From G963676655 sp963676655 (GTDB lineage Bacteria > Verrucomicrobiota > Lentisphaeria > Victivallales > Victivallaceae), in contig CAXXKX010000003.1 in assembly GCA_963676655.2 (NCBI GenBank), positions 2,480,001-2,544,000 of the forward strand: a DNA stretch of 64,000 bases. Direction: 5' to 3'. The translations under genes were made by a program, and so were the position numbers. Positions 7,586 through 15,592 of this stretch are shown one piece after another (the first letter of the stretch is position 1; the number at the start of each line of letters is the position of its first letter). The notes under the pieces are model-generated. The model ran no database searches and was not told the origin of the DNA. It saw only the letters and a program-made list of their open reading frames with translations.

Positions 7586-9646
7586 TCATAATTGAGCTAT
7601 CGCGCTTTCGATCGCTTTCGTTACATTGGCGAAAATGACATGGTTGCTCATCGCTTCCTCAGTTGTAATCGGGTTGCGGAAATCGCAACGGTCGAACATC
7701 TGGTCGCCGATGGTGATCAGGATTGTGCCGTCGGATTCGGGACGGGAGCTGAACGCGGCCCAGACATCCACCCGGTCGGCATAACCTTTTTCCTTGACGT
7801 ACTTGACGACCATGCCCAGTAGAATCCGGCCTGGACAATTTTCCTGATTAGCGCAGATCGTGGTAGTGATCTGCAAACGCTTGTCAGCGGTTCCGCTCAG
7901 GGCCGGAATTTTGGCGTCAAAGATTTGGCTCCGGTTCGTATAGTTCGTATGCAGCGTTTTATGCGCTTCATGCGATCCCGGGCCGCCGCCAAGGTGATCT
8001 TTATAGCAGCTTTCCACCATGTAATTGTCCTGGGACTTCTGCAACTGCAGGCGTTTGTCGACGCGATAGAGGCCTTTGGCCCGGGCTTTCCGGGTTTCCG
8101 GATCGTGGGTGATCGGCTGGCCGGCACCGGCTATACAGCCGCCGGGACATGCCATCACTTCGACAAAATCATAGTTTCTTTTACCGCTTTTGATGTCGTT
8201 AACCAGATTTTTGGCGTTTTTCAAACCGTGGACCACCGCTACTTTTATGGTGTTACCGGCAATTTCCAGTTCGGCTTCTTTGAGATTGTCAAAACCGCGT
8301 ACCTCTTTGAAATCGACGTTCGGCAGTTTTTTGCCTTCGAGTTTTTCCGCCGCGTAACGCAGGGCCGCTTCCATTACCCCGCCGGTCGCGCCGAAAATAA
8401 CTCCGGCTCCGGTGGCGAAGCCCATTGGCAGGTCGAACGCTTCGGGTTCGAGTTCGTCAAATTTGATCCCCATGGAGCTGATCATCCGGGCGATTTCCAC
8501 GGTGGTCAGAACATGGTCGACATCCTGGATGCCGTCAGTTTTGAATTTATCAAGCTGCGCCTCGAACTTTTTGGCGGTACAAGGCATGATGGACACTACT
8601 ACCAGATTTTTCTTTTCAATACCAAGCTGCTCGGGCAGGGTCTTTTTCGCTACCGCGCCAAACATCTGCTGCGGGGATTTGCAGCTGGATACCTGTGGAA
8701 TGATTTCCGGGAAATTGGTTTCCGCGAACTTGACCCAGCCGGGACAGCAGCTGGTGAACATCGGCAGATTTTTGCCGCTGGAGAAACGTTCGATAAACTC
8801 GTTCGCTTCCTCAAAGATTGTCATATCGGCGGCAAAACAAGTATCGTAGACCTGATCGAATCCCATCATTTTAAGGGCGTTGACCAGCCGTCCGGCGGTG
8901 TTTTCGCCGCTTTCCAGACCGAAATATTCGCCCAGCGCCACCCGGACTGCGGGCGCGATCTGTGCGACAACCGTGGTGTCGGGATCATAAATCGCGTTCC
9001 AGACATCGTCGCGATTCTGACGCGGGACGATGGCGCCGGTCGGACAGACCGCCGCGCACTGACCGCAGTGAACACATTCGACGCTGTTTAAATCCTGATC
9101 GAAAGCCGGGGCCACGCAGGCTTTAGCGCCGCGATTGGCAAAATCTATCGCGCCGATGCCCTGGACTTCGCTGCATACCCGGACACAGTCGCCGCAGAGT
9201 ACGCATTTGTCTGGATCGCGTTCGAGGGACGGGGAAGATTTGTCCGGCGTCCGTTTTTCTTCAAGCTGTTTGTAACGGATTTCCTCGACGCCGAGACGGC
9301 GGCTCAAATCCTGCAAAGTACAGCTGGAGCTTCTGGTACAGCTCGGGCATTCCCGTTTATGGTTGGCCAGCAGCAGTTCCACGTAGATTTTCCGCATGTC
9401 GCGCAGTTCCCGGGTATCGGTCTTGACGACCATTCCGGGTTCCGGTTTGATGGAACAGGATGCTTGAATGCCTTTGCCGGCGATATCGACGATGCACAAA
9501 CGGCACGCGCCGTAGATACTCAGTTCGGAGTGATAGCAGAAAGTCGGTATTTCTATGCCGTTTTTGCGGATCAGTTCCAACAGGTTGCGTTCGTCACCAA
9601 AGGTGATTTCGCGTCCGTTTAAAGTCAATTTATTTTTTGTATCCAT
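7586..9646 (-). CDS. hydA: Electron-bifurcating [FeFe] hydrogenase, catalytic subunit HydA
   Basis: This 686-residue cytoplasmic subunit makes H2 from electrons of reduced ferredoxin and NADH in the HydABC complex. It contains an N-terminal [2Fe-2S] domain (Cys37, 48, 51, 64), a His/Cys [4Fe-4S] region (about 96-109), a two-cluster ferredoxin domain (Cys148-158 and 191-201), and the H-cluster domain. All three H-cluster motifs are present: TSCCPGW at 298-304, MPCTAKK at 354-360 and MACPGGC at 498-504. It is longer than many HydA proteins because of about 110 extra C-terminal residues with Cys598, 604 and 654, probably another redox domain. AGGAG lies about eight bases before the ATG. It is the last gene of the operon. 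The maturation genes hydEFG are not in the window. Confidence 0.95.
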   Translation of the reverse strand: MDTKNKLTLNGREITFGDERNLLELIRKNGIEIPTFCYHSELSIYGACRLCIVDIAGKGIQASCSIKPEPGMVVKTDTRELRDMRKIYVELLLANHKRECPSCTRSSSCTLQDLSRRLGVEEIRYKQLEEKRTPDKSSPSLERDPDKCVLCGDCVRVCSEVQGIGAIDFANRGAKACVAPAFDQDLNSVECVHCGQCAAVCPTGAIVPRQNRDDVWNAIYDPDTTVVAQIAPAVRVALGEYFGLESGENTAGRLVNALKMMGFDQVYDTCFAADMTIFEEANEFIERFSSGKNLPMFTSCCPGWVKFAETNFPEIIPQVSSCKSPQQMFGAVAKKTLPEQLGIEKKNLVVVSIMPCTAKKFEAQLDKFKTDGIQDVDHVLTTVEIARMISSMGIKFDELEPEAFDLPMGFATGAGVIFGATGGVMEAALRYAAEKLEGKKLPNVDFKEVRGFDNLKEAELEIAGNTIKVAVVHGLKNAKNLVNDIKSGKRNYDFVEVMACPGGCIAGAGQPITHDPETRKARAKGLYRVDKRLQLQKSQDNYMVESCYKDHLGGGPGSHEAHKTLHTNYTNRSQIFDAKIPALSGTADKRLQITTTICANQENCPGRILLGMVVKYVKEKGYADRVDVWAAFSSRPESDGTILITIGDQMFDRCDFRNPITTEEAMSNHVIFANVTKAIESAIAQL

Positions 9647-9668
9647 TATATTCTCTCCTGATTCGTCT

Positions 9669-11561
9669 TTAAAGATTCAATATGGCGTCGAACCGGCAGG
9701 CTTCTTTGCAGGCGCCGCATTTAATGCAGGCTTCGACGTCGATGGTGTGCGGTTGTTTCTTTTCGCCGCTGATCGCTCCGACCGGGCATTTGCGGGTACA
9801 GGCAGTACAGCCGATGCATTTTTCCGGATCGATTGCCGGTTTCAGCAGGGCTTTACACTCGCCGGCCGGACAGGTCTTATCGAAAACGTGCGCGTTGTAC
9901 TCGTCTCTGAAATGACGCAGAGTGGAGAGTACCGGGTTCGGTGCGGTTTTACCCAGGCCGCAGAGAGATCCGAGTTGGACGGCTTTAGCGGTCTGTTCCA
10001 GCAGTTTCAGGGTGTCGCCGTCGGCCCGGCCTTCGATAATATCGTCAAGCAGGCTCAACATCTGTTTGGTGCCTTCGCGGCACGGCAGACATTTGCCGCA
10101 GGATTCGTTCTGGGTGAACTGCATGAAGAAGCGGGCAACGCTGATCATACAGGTTTCGCGGTTCATGACCACCAGTCCGCCGGAACCGACCATCGCCCCG
10201 ACTCCTTTGAGAGAGTCGAAGTCCAATGGCATATCCAGCATATCCGGGGTCAGGCAGCCGCCTGACGGTCCGCCGATCTGGACGGACTTGAAATCTTCGC
10301 CGTCGAGAACTCCGGCGTTATTGGTGACGCCGCCGCCGATATTGTAGACGATTTCGCGCAGGGTCGAGCCGAACGGGACCTCGATGAGTCCGGTATTCGC
10401 CACGTGGCCGGTCAATGCGAAAGTCTTGGTTCCCGGGGATTTTTCGGTGCCGATTTTCTTATATGCTTCCGGACCTTTGTGCAGGATCATTGGAATCGAG
10501 GCCAGGGTTTCAACGTTGTTGATGACTGTCGGTTTGCCGTATAAGCCTTTTTCGGCCGGGAACGGCGGTTTTGGCATCGGCATGCCGCGTTTGCCTTCAA
10601 TCGAGGCGATCAGCGCGGTTTCTTCGCCGCAGACGAATGCTCCGGCGCCTTCCATAACGTGAAGTTTGAAGCTGAAATCAGTTCCGAACAGCCCGTCTCC
10701 AAGCAGACCGGCTTTTTCCGCGTCAGCCATGGCGCGACGCATCCGTTTGACCGCCAGCGGGTACTCGGCCCGGACATAAACATAGCCCTCATTGGCTTCG
10801 ATTGCTTTGGCGGCAATGAGCATGCCTTCGATCACGCTGTGCGGGTTGCCTTCCATCAGCGACCGGTCCATGAACGCTCCCGGGTCGCCTTCGTCACCGT
10901 TGCAGATAACATATTTTTTATCATTCTTGTAGGCCAGGGTGAATTTCCATTTCAAGCCGGTCGGGAATCCGCCGCCGCCACGACCGCGAATTCCGGCTTC
11001 CAGAACATTCCGGCATACTTCTTCGGAAGTCATTCGGGTTATTGCTTTACGGGCTCCTTCGTAGCCGCCCTTGCTGATATATTCGCCGATATTTTCAGGT
11101 TCGATTTTGCAGTTGCGCATAACCGCACGGGTCTGGCGGGCATAGAACGGAATGTCGTCTTCACCACGACAGGATTTGCCGGTTACCGGGTCCTTATAGA
11201 GCAGACGGTCGATGATTTCGCCGTTGACCAGAGTGGCCTGAACGATTTCCGCGACATCGTCAACTTTTACTTTCGTATATAAAATTCCTTCCGGCTGGAT
11301 CAGCATCAGCGGACCCATCTGGCAAAAGCCCTGACAACCGGATTTTGACAGGTAAGTGCCATCAAAATCTTTGTCGTCTTCATAGTCCAGGACAATTTTT
11401 ACATCCAGACCGGCTTCTTTCATCGTTTCGACCATTTTGTCGCGGACCGCCAGGGCGCCGTTTGCCACGCATCCGGTACCGGCGCACATGGTAATGCGGC
11501 GGGCCAGTTTTCCGACCGCGGCATTATACTCAGTTATTGTTTTTTCCAAATCCAGGCACAT
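9669..11561 (-). CDS. hydB: NADH-binding subunit HydB (NuoF-like) of the bifurcating hydrogenase
   Basis: The 630-residue subunit oxidises NADH through FMN and passes electrons to HydA, and is the likely site of flavin-based bifurcation. An N-terminal thioredoxin-like [2Fe-2S] domain has Cys26, 31, 76 and 80. A NuoF core carries the glycine-rich NADH/FMN loop RGRGGGGFPTG (192-202) and NGDEGDPGAF (221-230). The [4Fe-4S] motif SCGKCLPCREG is at 487-497. Two ferredoxin [4Fe-4S] clusters lie at about 582-624, as in the HydB subunits of Thermotoga and Clostridia. AAGGAG eight bases upstream supports the start. It sits between hydC and hydA with short gaps, so the three subunits should be made together. 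Confidence 0.95.
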   Translation of the reverse strand: MCLDLEKTITEYNAAVGKLARRITMCAGTGCVANGALAVRDKMVETMKEAGLDVKIVLDYEDDKDFDGTYLSKSGCQGFCQMGPLMLIQPEGILYTKVKVDDVAEIVQATLVNGEIIDRLLYKDPVTGKSCRGEDDIPFYARQTRAVMRNCKIEPENIGEYISKGGYEGARKAITRMTSEEVCRNVLEAGIRGRGGGGFPTGLKWKFTLAYKNDKKYVICNGDEGDPGAFMDRSLMEGNPHSVIEGMLIAAKAIEANEGYVYVRAEYPLAVKRMRRAMADAEKAGLLGDGLFGTDFSFKLHVMEGAGAFVCGEETALIASIEGKRGMPMPKPPFPAEKGLYGKPTVINNVETLASIPMILHKGPEAYKKIGTEKSPGTKTFALTGHVANTGLIEVPFGSTLREIVYNIGGGVTNNAGVLDGEDFKSVQIGGPSGGCLTPDMLDMPLDFDSLKGVGAMVGSGGLVVMNRETCMISVARFFMQFTQNESCGKCLPCREGTKQMLSLLDDIIEGRADGDTLKLLEQTAKAVQLGSLCGLGKTAPNPVLSTLRHFRDEYNAHVFDKTCPAGECKALLKPAIDPEKCIGCTACTRKCPVGAISGEKKQPHTIDVEACIKCGACKEACRFDAILNL

Positions 11562-11573
11562 GATAAATTCTCC

Positions 11574-12089
11574 TTAATCTTGATTCTTTGCTTCAGCTGC
11601 CATGATCTCATCAACGATCTCAATTGCTTGAGCCGGGGTGACCTGACCATAAACGTCTTCGTTTACCACCATTACGGGAGCCAGCCCGCAGGCGCCGAGG
11701 CAGCTGACGGTTTCAACCGTGAACACCATGTCATCGGTCGTTTGTTTTTCCGCGCTAAGACCAAGTTTTTCATAGAGCGCGTTCAGGATGCCGTGAGATT
11801 TTTTCACGTGGCAGGCGGTTCCGTCACAGAGCCGGAAGATGTATTTGCCTTTTGGCTCAAGTGAAAAATGCGCGTAAAAGGTGGCCACTCCGTAGACTCT
11901 TGCCGGCGGCAGGCCCAAAGAGGTGGCGACGTAACTGATGGCGTCTTTAGACAGATACTTGTACTCTTCCTGAACCGCCTGAAGAATTGGAATCAAGCGT
12001 CCCGGATCGTAATTGTTTTCTTCCAGAATCCGGTTGACTTCAGCCAGATTCCGGACCATCTTCTCTGTTTTTTCCATTGTTTCCTGCAT
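11574..12089 (-). CDS. hydC: [2Fe-2S] subunit HydC (NuoE-like) of the bifurcating hydrogenase
   Basis: This 171-residue protein belongs to the NuoE/HydC family. An N-terminal helical part (LIPILQAVQEEYKYLSKDAI) is followed by a thioredoxin-like domain with four cluster Cys in LCDGTACHVK (two) and SCLGACGLAP (two). It passes electrons within the HydABC trimer. The ATG at 12089 has AGGAG nine bases upstream. A second ATG four codons in is possible. The stop lies 12 bases before hydB. Confidence 0.94.
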   Translation of the reverse strand: MQETMEKTEKMVRNLAEVNRILEENNYDPGRLIPILQAVQEEYKYLSKDAISYVATSLGLPPARVYGVATFYAHFSLEPKGKYIFRLCDGTACHVKKSHGILNALYEKLGLSAEKQTTDDMVFTVETVSCLGACGLAPVMVVNEDVYGQVTPAQAIEIVDEIMAAEAKNQD

Positions 12090-12127
12090 TTTTTATATCT
12101 CCTCTTGATAATTATTGATGCATATAT

Positions 12128-13318
12128 TCAAACATAACGGATTGTAACTTCTTTATAATGAACATCCTTGAGCGCGGTGGCGATCCGCTTGACAATATTC
12201 CGGCGAATCTCCAGATCAACCGGCAGGTCCGGATTCTGGTGCGCTTCGTTGATCCGCGTTCCAACCACCAGTTCGATGATGTCGACGCACAGCAGTTGTT
12301 CAACCAGCATTCCGGCTGCGTCGGGATGTTGAATTCCGTCGGCCTTTTCCAGGTACTGCGCGGTCCGGGTCAAGGTAAAGATTCCTTCGGTTACCAGATC
12401 GATACCCTCCATTCTCGATATCGGCGGCATGTCACCGGTCATGCTCTTGAGATCGACTGTCAGTTCGCGTTTGAGTTCCCGGCTTAAAATTTCAGCCGTG
12501 GTGCCGCCGCATAGCACTTTTTTTCCGTCGAACTGCTCGATCATTCTGGCGCATTCGTAATCGCGTTCCCGGTCATACGGAGGGCCGGTAAACAGGATCA
12601 ATTTTTTCGGCAGCCGGGTGTAGATAACCGCGCAGGTCATATCATCGCCGGGCTTCAAATCAGGTTCACGGCTCTGCGCCCCGCGTTGAATCCTGCCGGC
12701 CAGCTCATGCGCGGAGATATCCGGCTGTTTGTCCAGCAGATCCTCAGTGAATTCGATACAGCCCTGCCGCCGCCAACCCAGGGGATATTTATCGCTGCCC
12801 ATGCCGGCCTGGCTGATTCCATCGGAAAAGAATATCAGACGGTCATTCAACCCCAGAGTGAAATCAGAGATTTTCATAGTCCGTTCGCGCCATTTCGGGC
12901 TGGTCAATTCACGACCGGGTACTTCTTCGACAACTTTCCCGCGCATCAGGATAAAACCCGGATTGCCCATTTCTACGATGCTGACTTTTCCGTCATGTCT
13001 AACGTCGACAATCGTAAAAGTGGCGTAGCTGATCTTGCGGACGCGGCAGATCGGCAGTGCGCTCATAATGATTTCAGCGGAACGGAGTACCTCAAGGTTG
13101 TTGACCGCGAATTTCAGGGCCATGGTCGCGGTCATGGTTCCAAGGATATTGGCCTTTACGCCGCTGCCGAGACCATCGGATAGAACCGCCGCGATCCTGC
13201 CTTCCTCCGGCAGTTTCCGGAAGCGGTAGGCGTCGCCGCAAATGCTCTGGTTCTTTTTGCTTTTCTGCGCAAAACCCAGATCAAAAAACATTCTATCGGT
13301 TGTCTCGTTAATTTTCAT
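12128..13318 (-). CDS. SpoIIE/PP2C-family serine phosphatase-like protein
   Basis: The protein (396 residues) has an N-terminal SpoIIE-type PP2C phosphatase domain (about 1-210), with the metal-binding DGLGSG segment near residue 43, FFSDG near 155 and the GDDMTCAVI end. The C-terminal half (about 220-396) is of unknown fold. The start at 13318 replaces a longer reading: MKINETTDRMFFDLGFAQ is the natural N-terminus and overlaps the stop of the preceding gene by 11 bases, so the two are translationally coupled. Related SpoIIE-type proteins are known next to sensory hydrogenases in other anaerobes. It may dephosphorylate an unidentified anti-sigma-antagonist-type partner in response to the hydrogenase sensor. 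Confidence 0.85.
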   Translation of the reverse strand: MKINETTDRMFFDLGFAQKSKKNQSICGDAYRFRKLPEEGRIAAVLSDGLGSGVKANILGTMTATMALKFAVNNLEVLRSAEIIMSALPICRVRKISYATFTIVDVRHDGKVSIVEMGNPGFILMRGKVVEEVPGRELTSPKWRERTMKISDFTLGLNDRLIFFSDGISQAGMGSDKYPLGWRRQGCIEFTEDLLDKQPDISAHELAGRIQRGAQSREPDLKPGDDMTCAVIYTRLPKKLILFTGPPYDRERDYECARMIEQFDGKKVLCGGTTAEILSRELKRELTVDLKSMTGDMPPISRMEGIDLVTEGIFTLTRTAQYLEKADGIQHPDAAGMLVEQLLCVDIIELVVGTRINEAHQNPDLPVDLEIRRNIVKRIATALKDVHYKEVTIRYV

Positions 13319-15011
13319 CGGCGTAATCCTCCGCGATGGAACGTAACAATATTTCCGTGTCGGCCATGTTTTCACCAAGCAGACAGGCTATTTCCTGAAC
13401 CGCCGCGACGTTCCGGTCGATTACTTCTTTGGCCCGTGCGGCTATCTGCTCACGCCGCAGTTCGGTGCTGGTGACATCGAATATCACCGCGCCGACCGCT
13501 TCATGCAGTTCGATTGAAAAGACTGTGACGCTTAACAGTTTATTGTCGACCCGCAAGGAATCGCGATGAATATCCTGGCCGTTTTCCAGACAGCTTACAA
13601 AGAGATCGGAAAACGGTACTATGCGTTTCAGATCGGCTCCGGCCAGGCCGGGCAGGGCGTCGAACGCCGCAACCGTATCTTCACCGAAAGTAGCGGCAAA
13701 ACGCTGGTTGCATTCAATTATCTTCAACTCCGGACCAACGATCACCACTCCGGACGGGATGCAACGCAACAGCGCGTTGGCTTTTTTCTGGGCCTGTTTG
13801 CGCAGATAAGAAACGCACATGCAGGGTTCAGCCTTTTCTTCAATCAGCGCTTCGGCGAACTTGCGACAGGTATTGTAACCACAGCCGCCGCAGTTAAGTT
13901 CGTCTTCAGGATTGAATTTGCCGACCCGCTGCAGCGCCTGACGTAAATCGCGCATTGTGCAGGCGTCATGTTCTGCTTCCGGGCTGGCTTCAATTTTAGT
14001 TGTAATATCCGGCTTCTGTTTCAGTTCTCCGGTTCCCTGCTGAGTCCGTCCGAAAATCCTCAATCGTTCAAGCAGCCCTGGAGAATCGTGTTTGCAGCAG
14101 GGGCCGTGAACACAGCCGCCGCGGCATGCCAGTGTTTCGATAAAAACGGTTTCTTTAACATCTTCAGGACGCAGGCCCGCTAAAGCCTGTTCCATTGCCG
14201 GGATCCCGGTAAGTTCGGCAAAATGCACTTTTTCAAGTTTTTCCTTGTCCTTGATCGTGCCGATCATGCCGCCTTCAACCGGATACAATGCGCCGTTGGC
14301 GGCCTTGCCGAGAACAAATTTATCCTCTTTGGTTGGGACAACCTGATAAAGGTTGATGTTTTCCTCTTTTAACCAGGCTCGCAGTTCATCAAAAGTAAGA
14401 GTGATGTTCAACAGCTCCGGATTCCGGTCAGCTTCATTTTTTTTGGCGATACATGGACCGATAAAGACGGTTTTGATGTCGTTGCCGAATTCTTCACGCA
14501 GCATTTTGCAGTGAGCCAGCGCCGGAGAATAAATTCCGGTCATCGCGGCGGCGAATTCCGGCTGGAACCGGCGTAAATAGTCAACAGCCGCCGGGCAGGC
14601 GGAAGAAATGGTCAATCCGCCTTTCTCTGCCAGCTGTTCAGCGGTTTTGGCGGAAACCAGTTCAGCTCCCAGCGCGGTTTCGCCAACGCCGGTAAACCCG
14701 AGCTTCTTCAGGGCGGCGATCATCTGTTCATCTTTGATGCCGCGAAATTCGCTGACCCATGACGGGGCCAGAGAGGCATATACCGGATTGTCCTGCTTAA
14801 GTAGAATTTTGACGCGAGGCAGGTCATTCCGGACTTTTTTGGCTTTAGCCGGGCAGGTTTCAACACAATTGCCGCAAGCAATGCATAATTCAGGTATGAC
14901 CGAGGCGTGACCATCAACTACTTTGATCGCCTTGACTGGACATCCCCGGACGCATTTATAGCAGTCCTGACATTCGGTCTTGACTGTGTAAATTGGAAAT
15001 TCCTGGTTCAT
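13308..15011 (-). CDS. Sensory [FeFe] hydrogenase with ferredoxin and PAS domains (HydS-like)
   Basis: The protein (567 residues) has a two-cluster ferredoxin domain (Cys14-24 and 43-53) and an H-cluster-like domain with altered motifs: SSACPAA (136-142), GPCIAKK (185-191) and LACRGGC (294-300). An additional [4Fe-4S] Fes domain (Cys374, 377, 382 and probably 397) and a PAS domain (about 410-520) follow. In the first H-cluster motif the proton-shuttling Cys of TSCCP is Ala. This is typical of hydrogenases thought to sense H2 or redox state rather than turn over quickly. The ATG at 15011 is preferred to a TTG seven codons earlier because GGAG lies eight bases before it. The output is probably passed to the SpoIIE-type phosphatase, whose gene overlaps this one. 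Confidence 0.9.
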   Translation of the reverse strand: MNQEFPIYTVKTECQDCYKCVRGCPVKAIKVVDGHASVIPELCIACGNCVETCPAKAKKVRNDLPRVKILLKQDNPVYASLAPSWVSEFRGIKDEQMIAALKKLGFTGVGETALGAELVSAKTAEQLAEKGGLTISSACPAAVDYLRRFQPEFAAAMTGIYSPALAHCKMLREEFGNDIKTVFIGPCIAKKNEADRNPELLNITLTFDELRAWLKEENINLYQVVPTKEDKFVLGKAANGALYPVEGGMIGTIKDKEKLEKVHFAELTGIPAMEQALAGLRPEDVKETVFIETLACRGGCVHGPCCKHDSPGLLERLRIFGRTQQGTGELKQKPDITTKIEASPEAEHDACTMRDLRQALQRVGKFNPEDELNCGGCGYNTCRKFAEALIEEKAEPCMCVSYLRKQAQKKANALLRCIPSGVVIVGPELKIIECNQRFAATFGEDTVAAFDALPGLAGADLKRIVPFSDLFVSCLENGQDIHRDSLRVDNKLLSVTVFSIELHEAVGAVIFDVTSTELRREQIAARAKEVIDRNVAAVQEIACLLGENMADTEILLRSIAEDYADEN

Positions 15012-15048
15012 ACGACGTTCTCCGTTGTTCAATGAAATTAAATTTGGT

Positions 15049-15291
15049 TTAATTCCGTTTGATATTTTCGTTCAACAGGTCAATCAATGATTCGCGAGTC
15101 ACATTGTGATGGCAAACACCATCTATTTCGATGTTCGGTCCTTTTGCACAATGTCCGGCACAGCATTTTCCTGCTACTCGAATTTTTGCCGTTAATTCGT
15201 TTTTGGCAATAAACTCTTCAATCACCCGCAAGTTTTTTTCATTACCGCGGGCAAAACAGGAACTGCCCATACATATCAAAATATCTTTCAT
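15049..15291 (-). CDS. Small thioredoxin-like [2Fe-2S] ferredoxin protein
   Basis: This 80-residue protein has four probable cluster ligands: Cys7 and Cys12 in ICMGSSC, and two in GKCCAGHC (Cys43 or 44, and Cys48). It is the stand-alone form of the thioredoxin-like [2Fe-2S] domain found in HydC and at the start of HydB. It is the first gene of the hydrogenase operon, followed after 37 bases by the sensory hydrogenase, so it probably feeds or reads electrons for that sensor. AAGGG nine bases upstream supports the start. Confidence 0.88.
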   Translation of the reverse strand: MKDILICMGSSCFARGNEKNLRVIEEFIAKNELTAKIRVAGKCCAGHCAKGPNIEIDGVCHHNVTRESLIDLLNENIKRN

Positions 15292-15355
15292 TGAACTTAA
15301 CCCTTTTCTCTTGATTCAATTTAAGATAAAAATAAATTAATATTTTAATATTTAT

Positions 15356-15383
15356 ATTATACTATCTAATTATGTTTTTTCAA
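15356..15383 (-). promoter_or_regulatory. Predicted sigma-70 promoter of the hydrogenase operon
   Basis: On the minus strand TTGAAA (15378-15383) and a perfect TATAAT (15356-15361) are separated by 16 bases. Transcription would begin near 15349, about 58 bases before the first gene. The stretch 15292-15592 also holds the divergent promoter of the GntR/LacI regulator. No other gene is supported there. Confidence 0.55.
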
Positions 15384-15521
15384 GTCTTATTTAATATTTT
15401 TTTATTAATTTTTTTAAATTAATTTAAAAGTCTTAATTTGAATGCTTTATACCTTAATAGGAGTATACAACTTAGCCCGTACAGTAACATGAAAAAAATA
15501 AAAAAAATTAAATTTTATCTA

Positions 15522-15550
15522 TTGACAATTTCAATAGTATCATGTAGTAT
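15522..15550 (+). promoter_or_regulatory. Sigma-70 promoter of the GntR/LacI regulator operon
   Basis: A perfect TTGACA (15522-15527) is followed by a 17-base spacer and TAGTAT (15545-15550). The predicted start of transcription is near 15557, which makes the ATG at 15593 the sensible start for the regulator. Confidence 0.6.
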
Positions 15551-15570
15551 CATATGGAATCTTATAGTAT
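15535..15570. promoter_or_regulatory. Three helically phased TAGTAT repeats, candidate operator
   Basis: TAGTAT occurs at 15535, 15545 and 15565, spaced by exactly 10 and 20 bases, one and two helical turns. The first two are followed by CAT. They cover the -10 region and the start of transcription. A regulator binding one face of the helix would block the promoter, which suits the downstream GntR/LacI gene. The middle copy doubles as the -10 element, so this needs a binding test. Confidence 0.4.
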
Positions 15571-15592
15571 CTTTATTTTGGATTTGATAATA

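Noticed and set aside
7925..9091. 388-codon open frame antisense to hydA
   Set aside because: It lies wholly on the other strand of a clear hydrogenase gene, has no known family and is a product of GC-rich codon positions. Similar antisense frames over hydB and hydC were dropped for the same reason.
15012..15032. TTG start for the sensory hydrogenase
   Set aside because: GGAG lies inside this stretch and positions the ribosome on the ATG at 15011.
15489..15587. 32-codon frame starting MKKIKKIKFYLLTISIVSC before the GntR/LacI gene
   Set aside because: It overlaps the predicted promoter and the TAGTAT repeats, has no ribosome site and is made of AT-rich filler codons.
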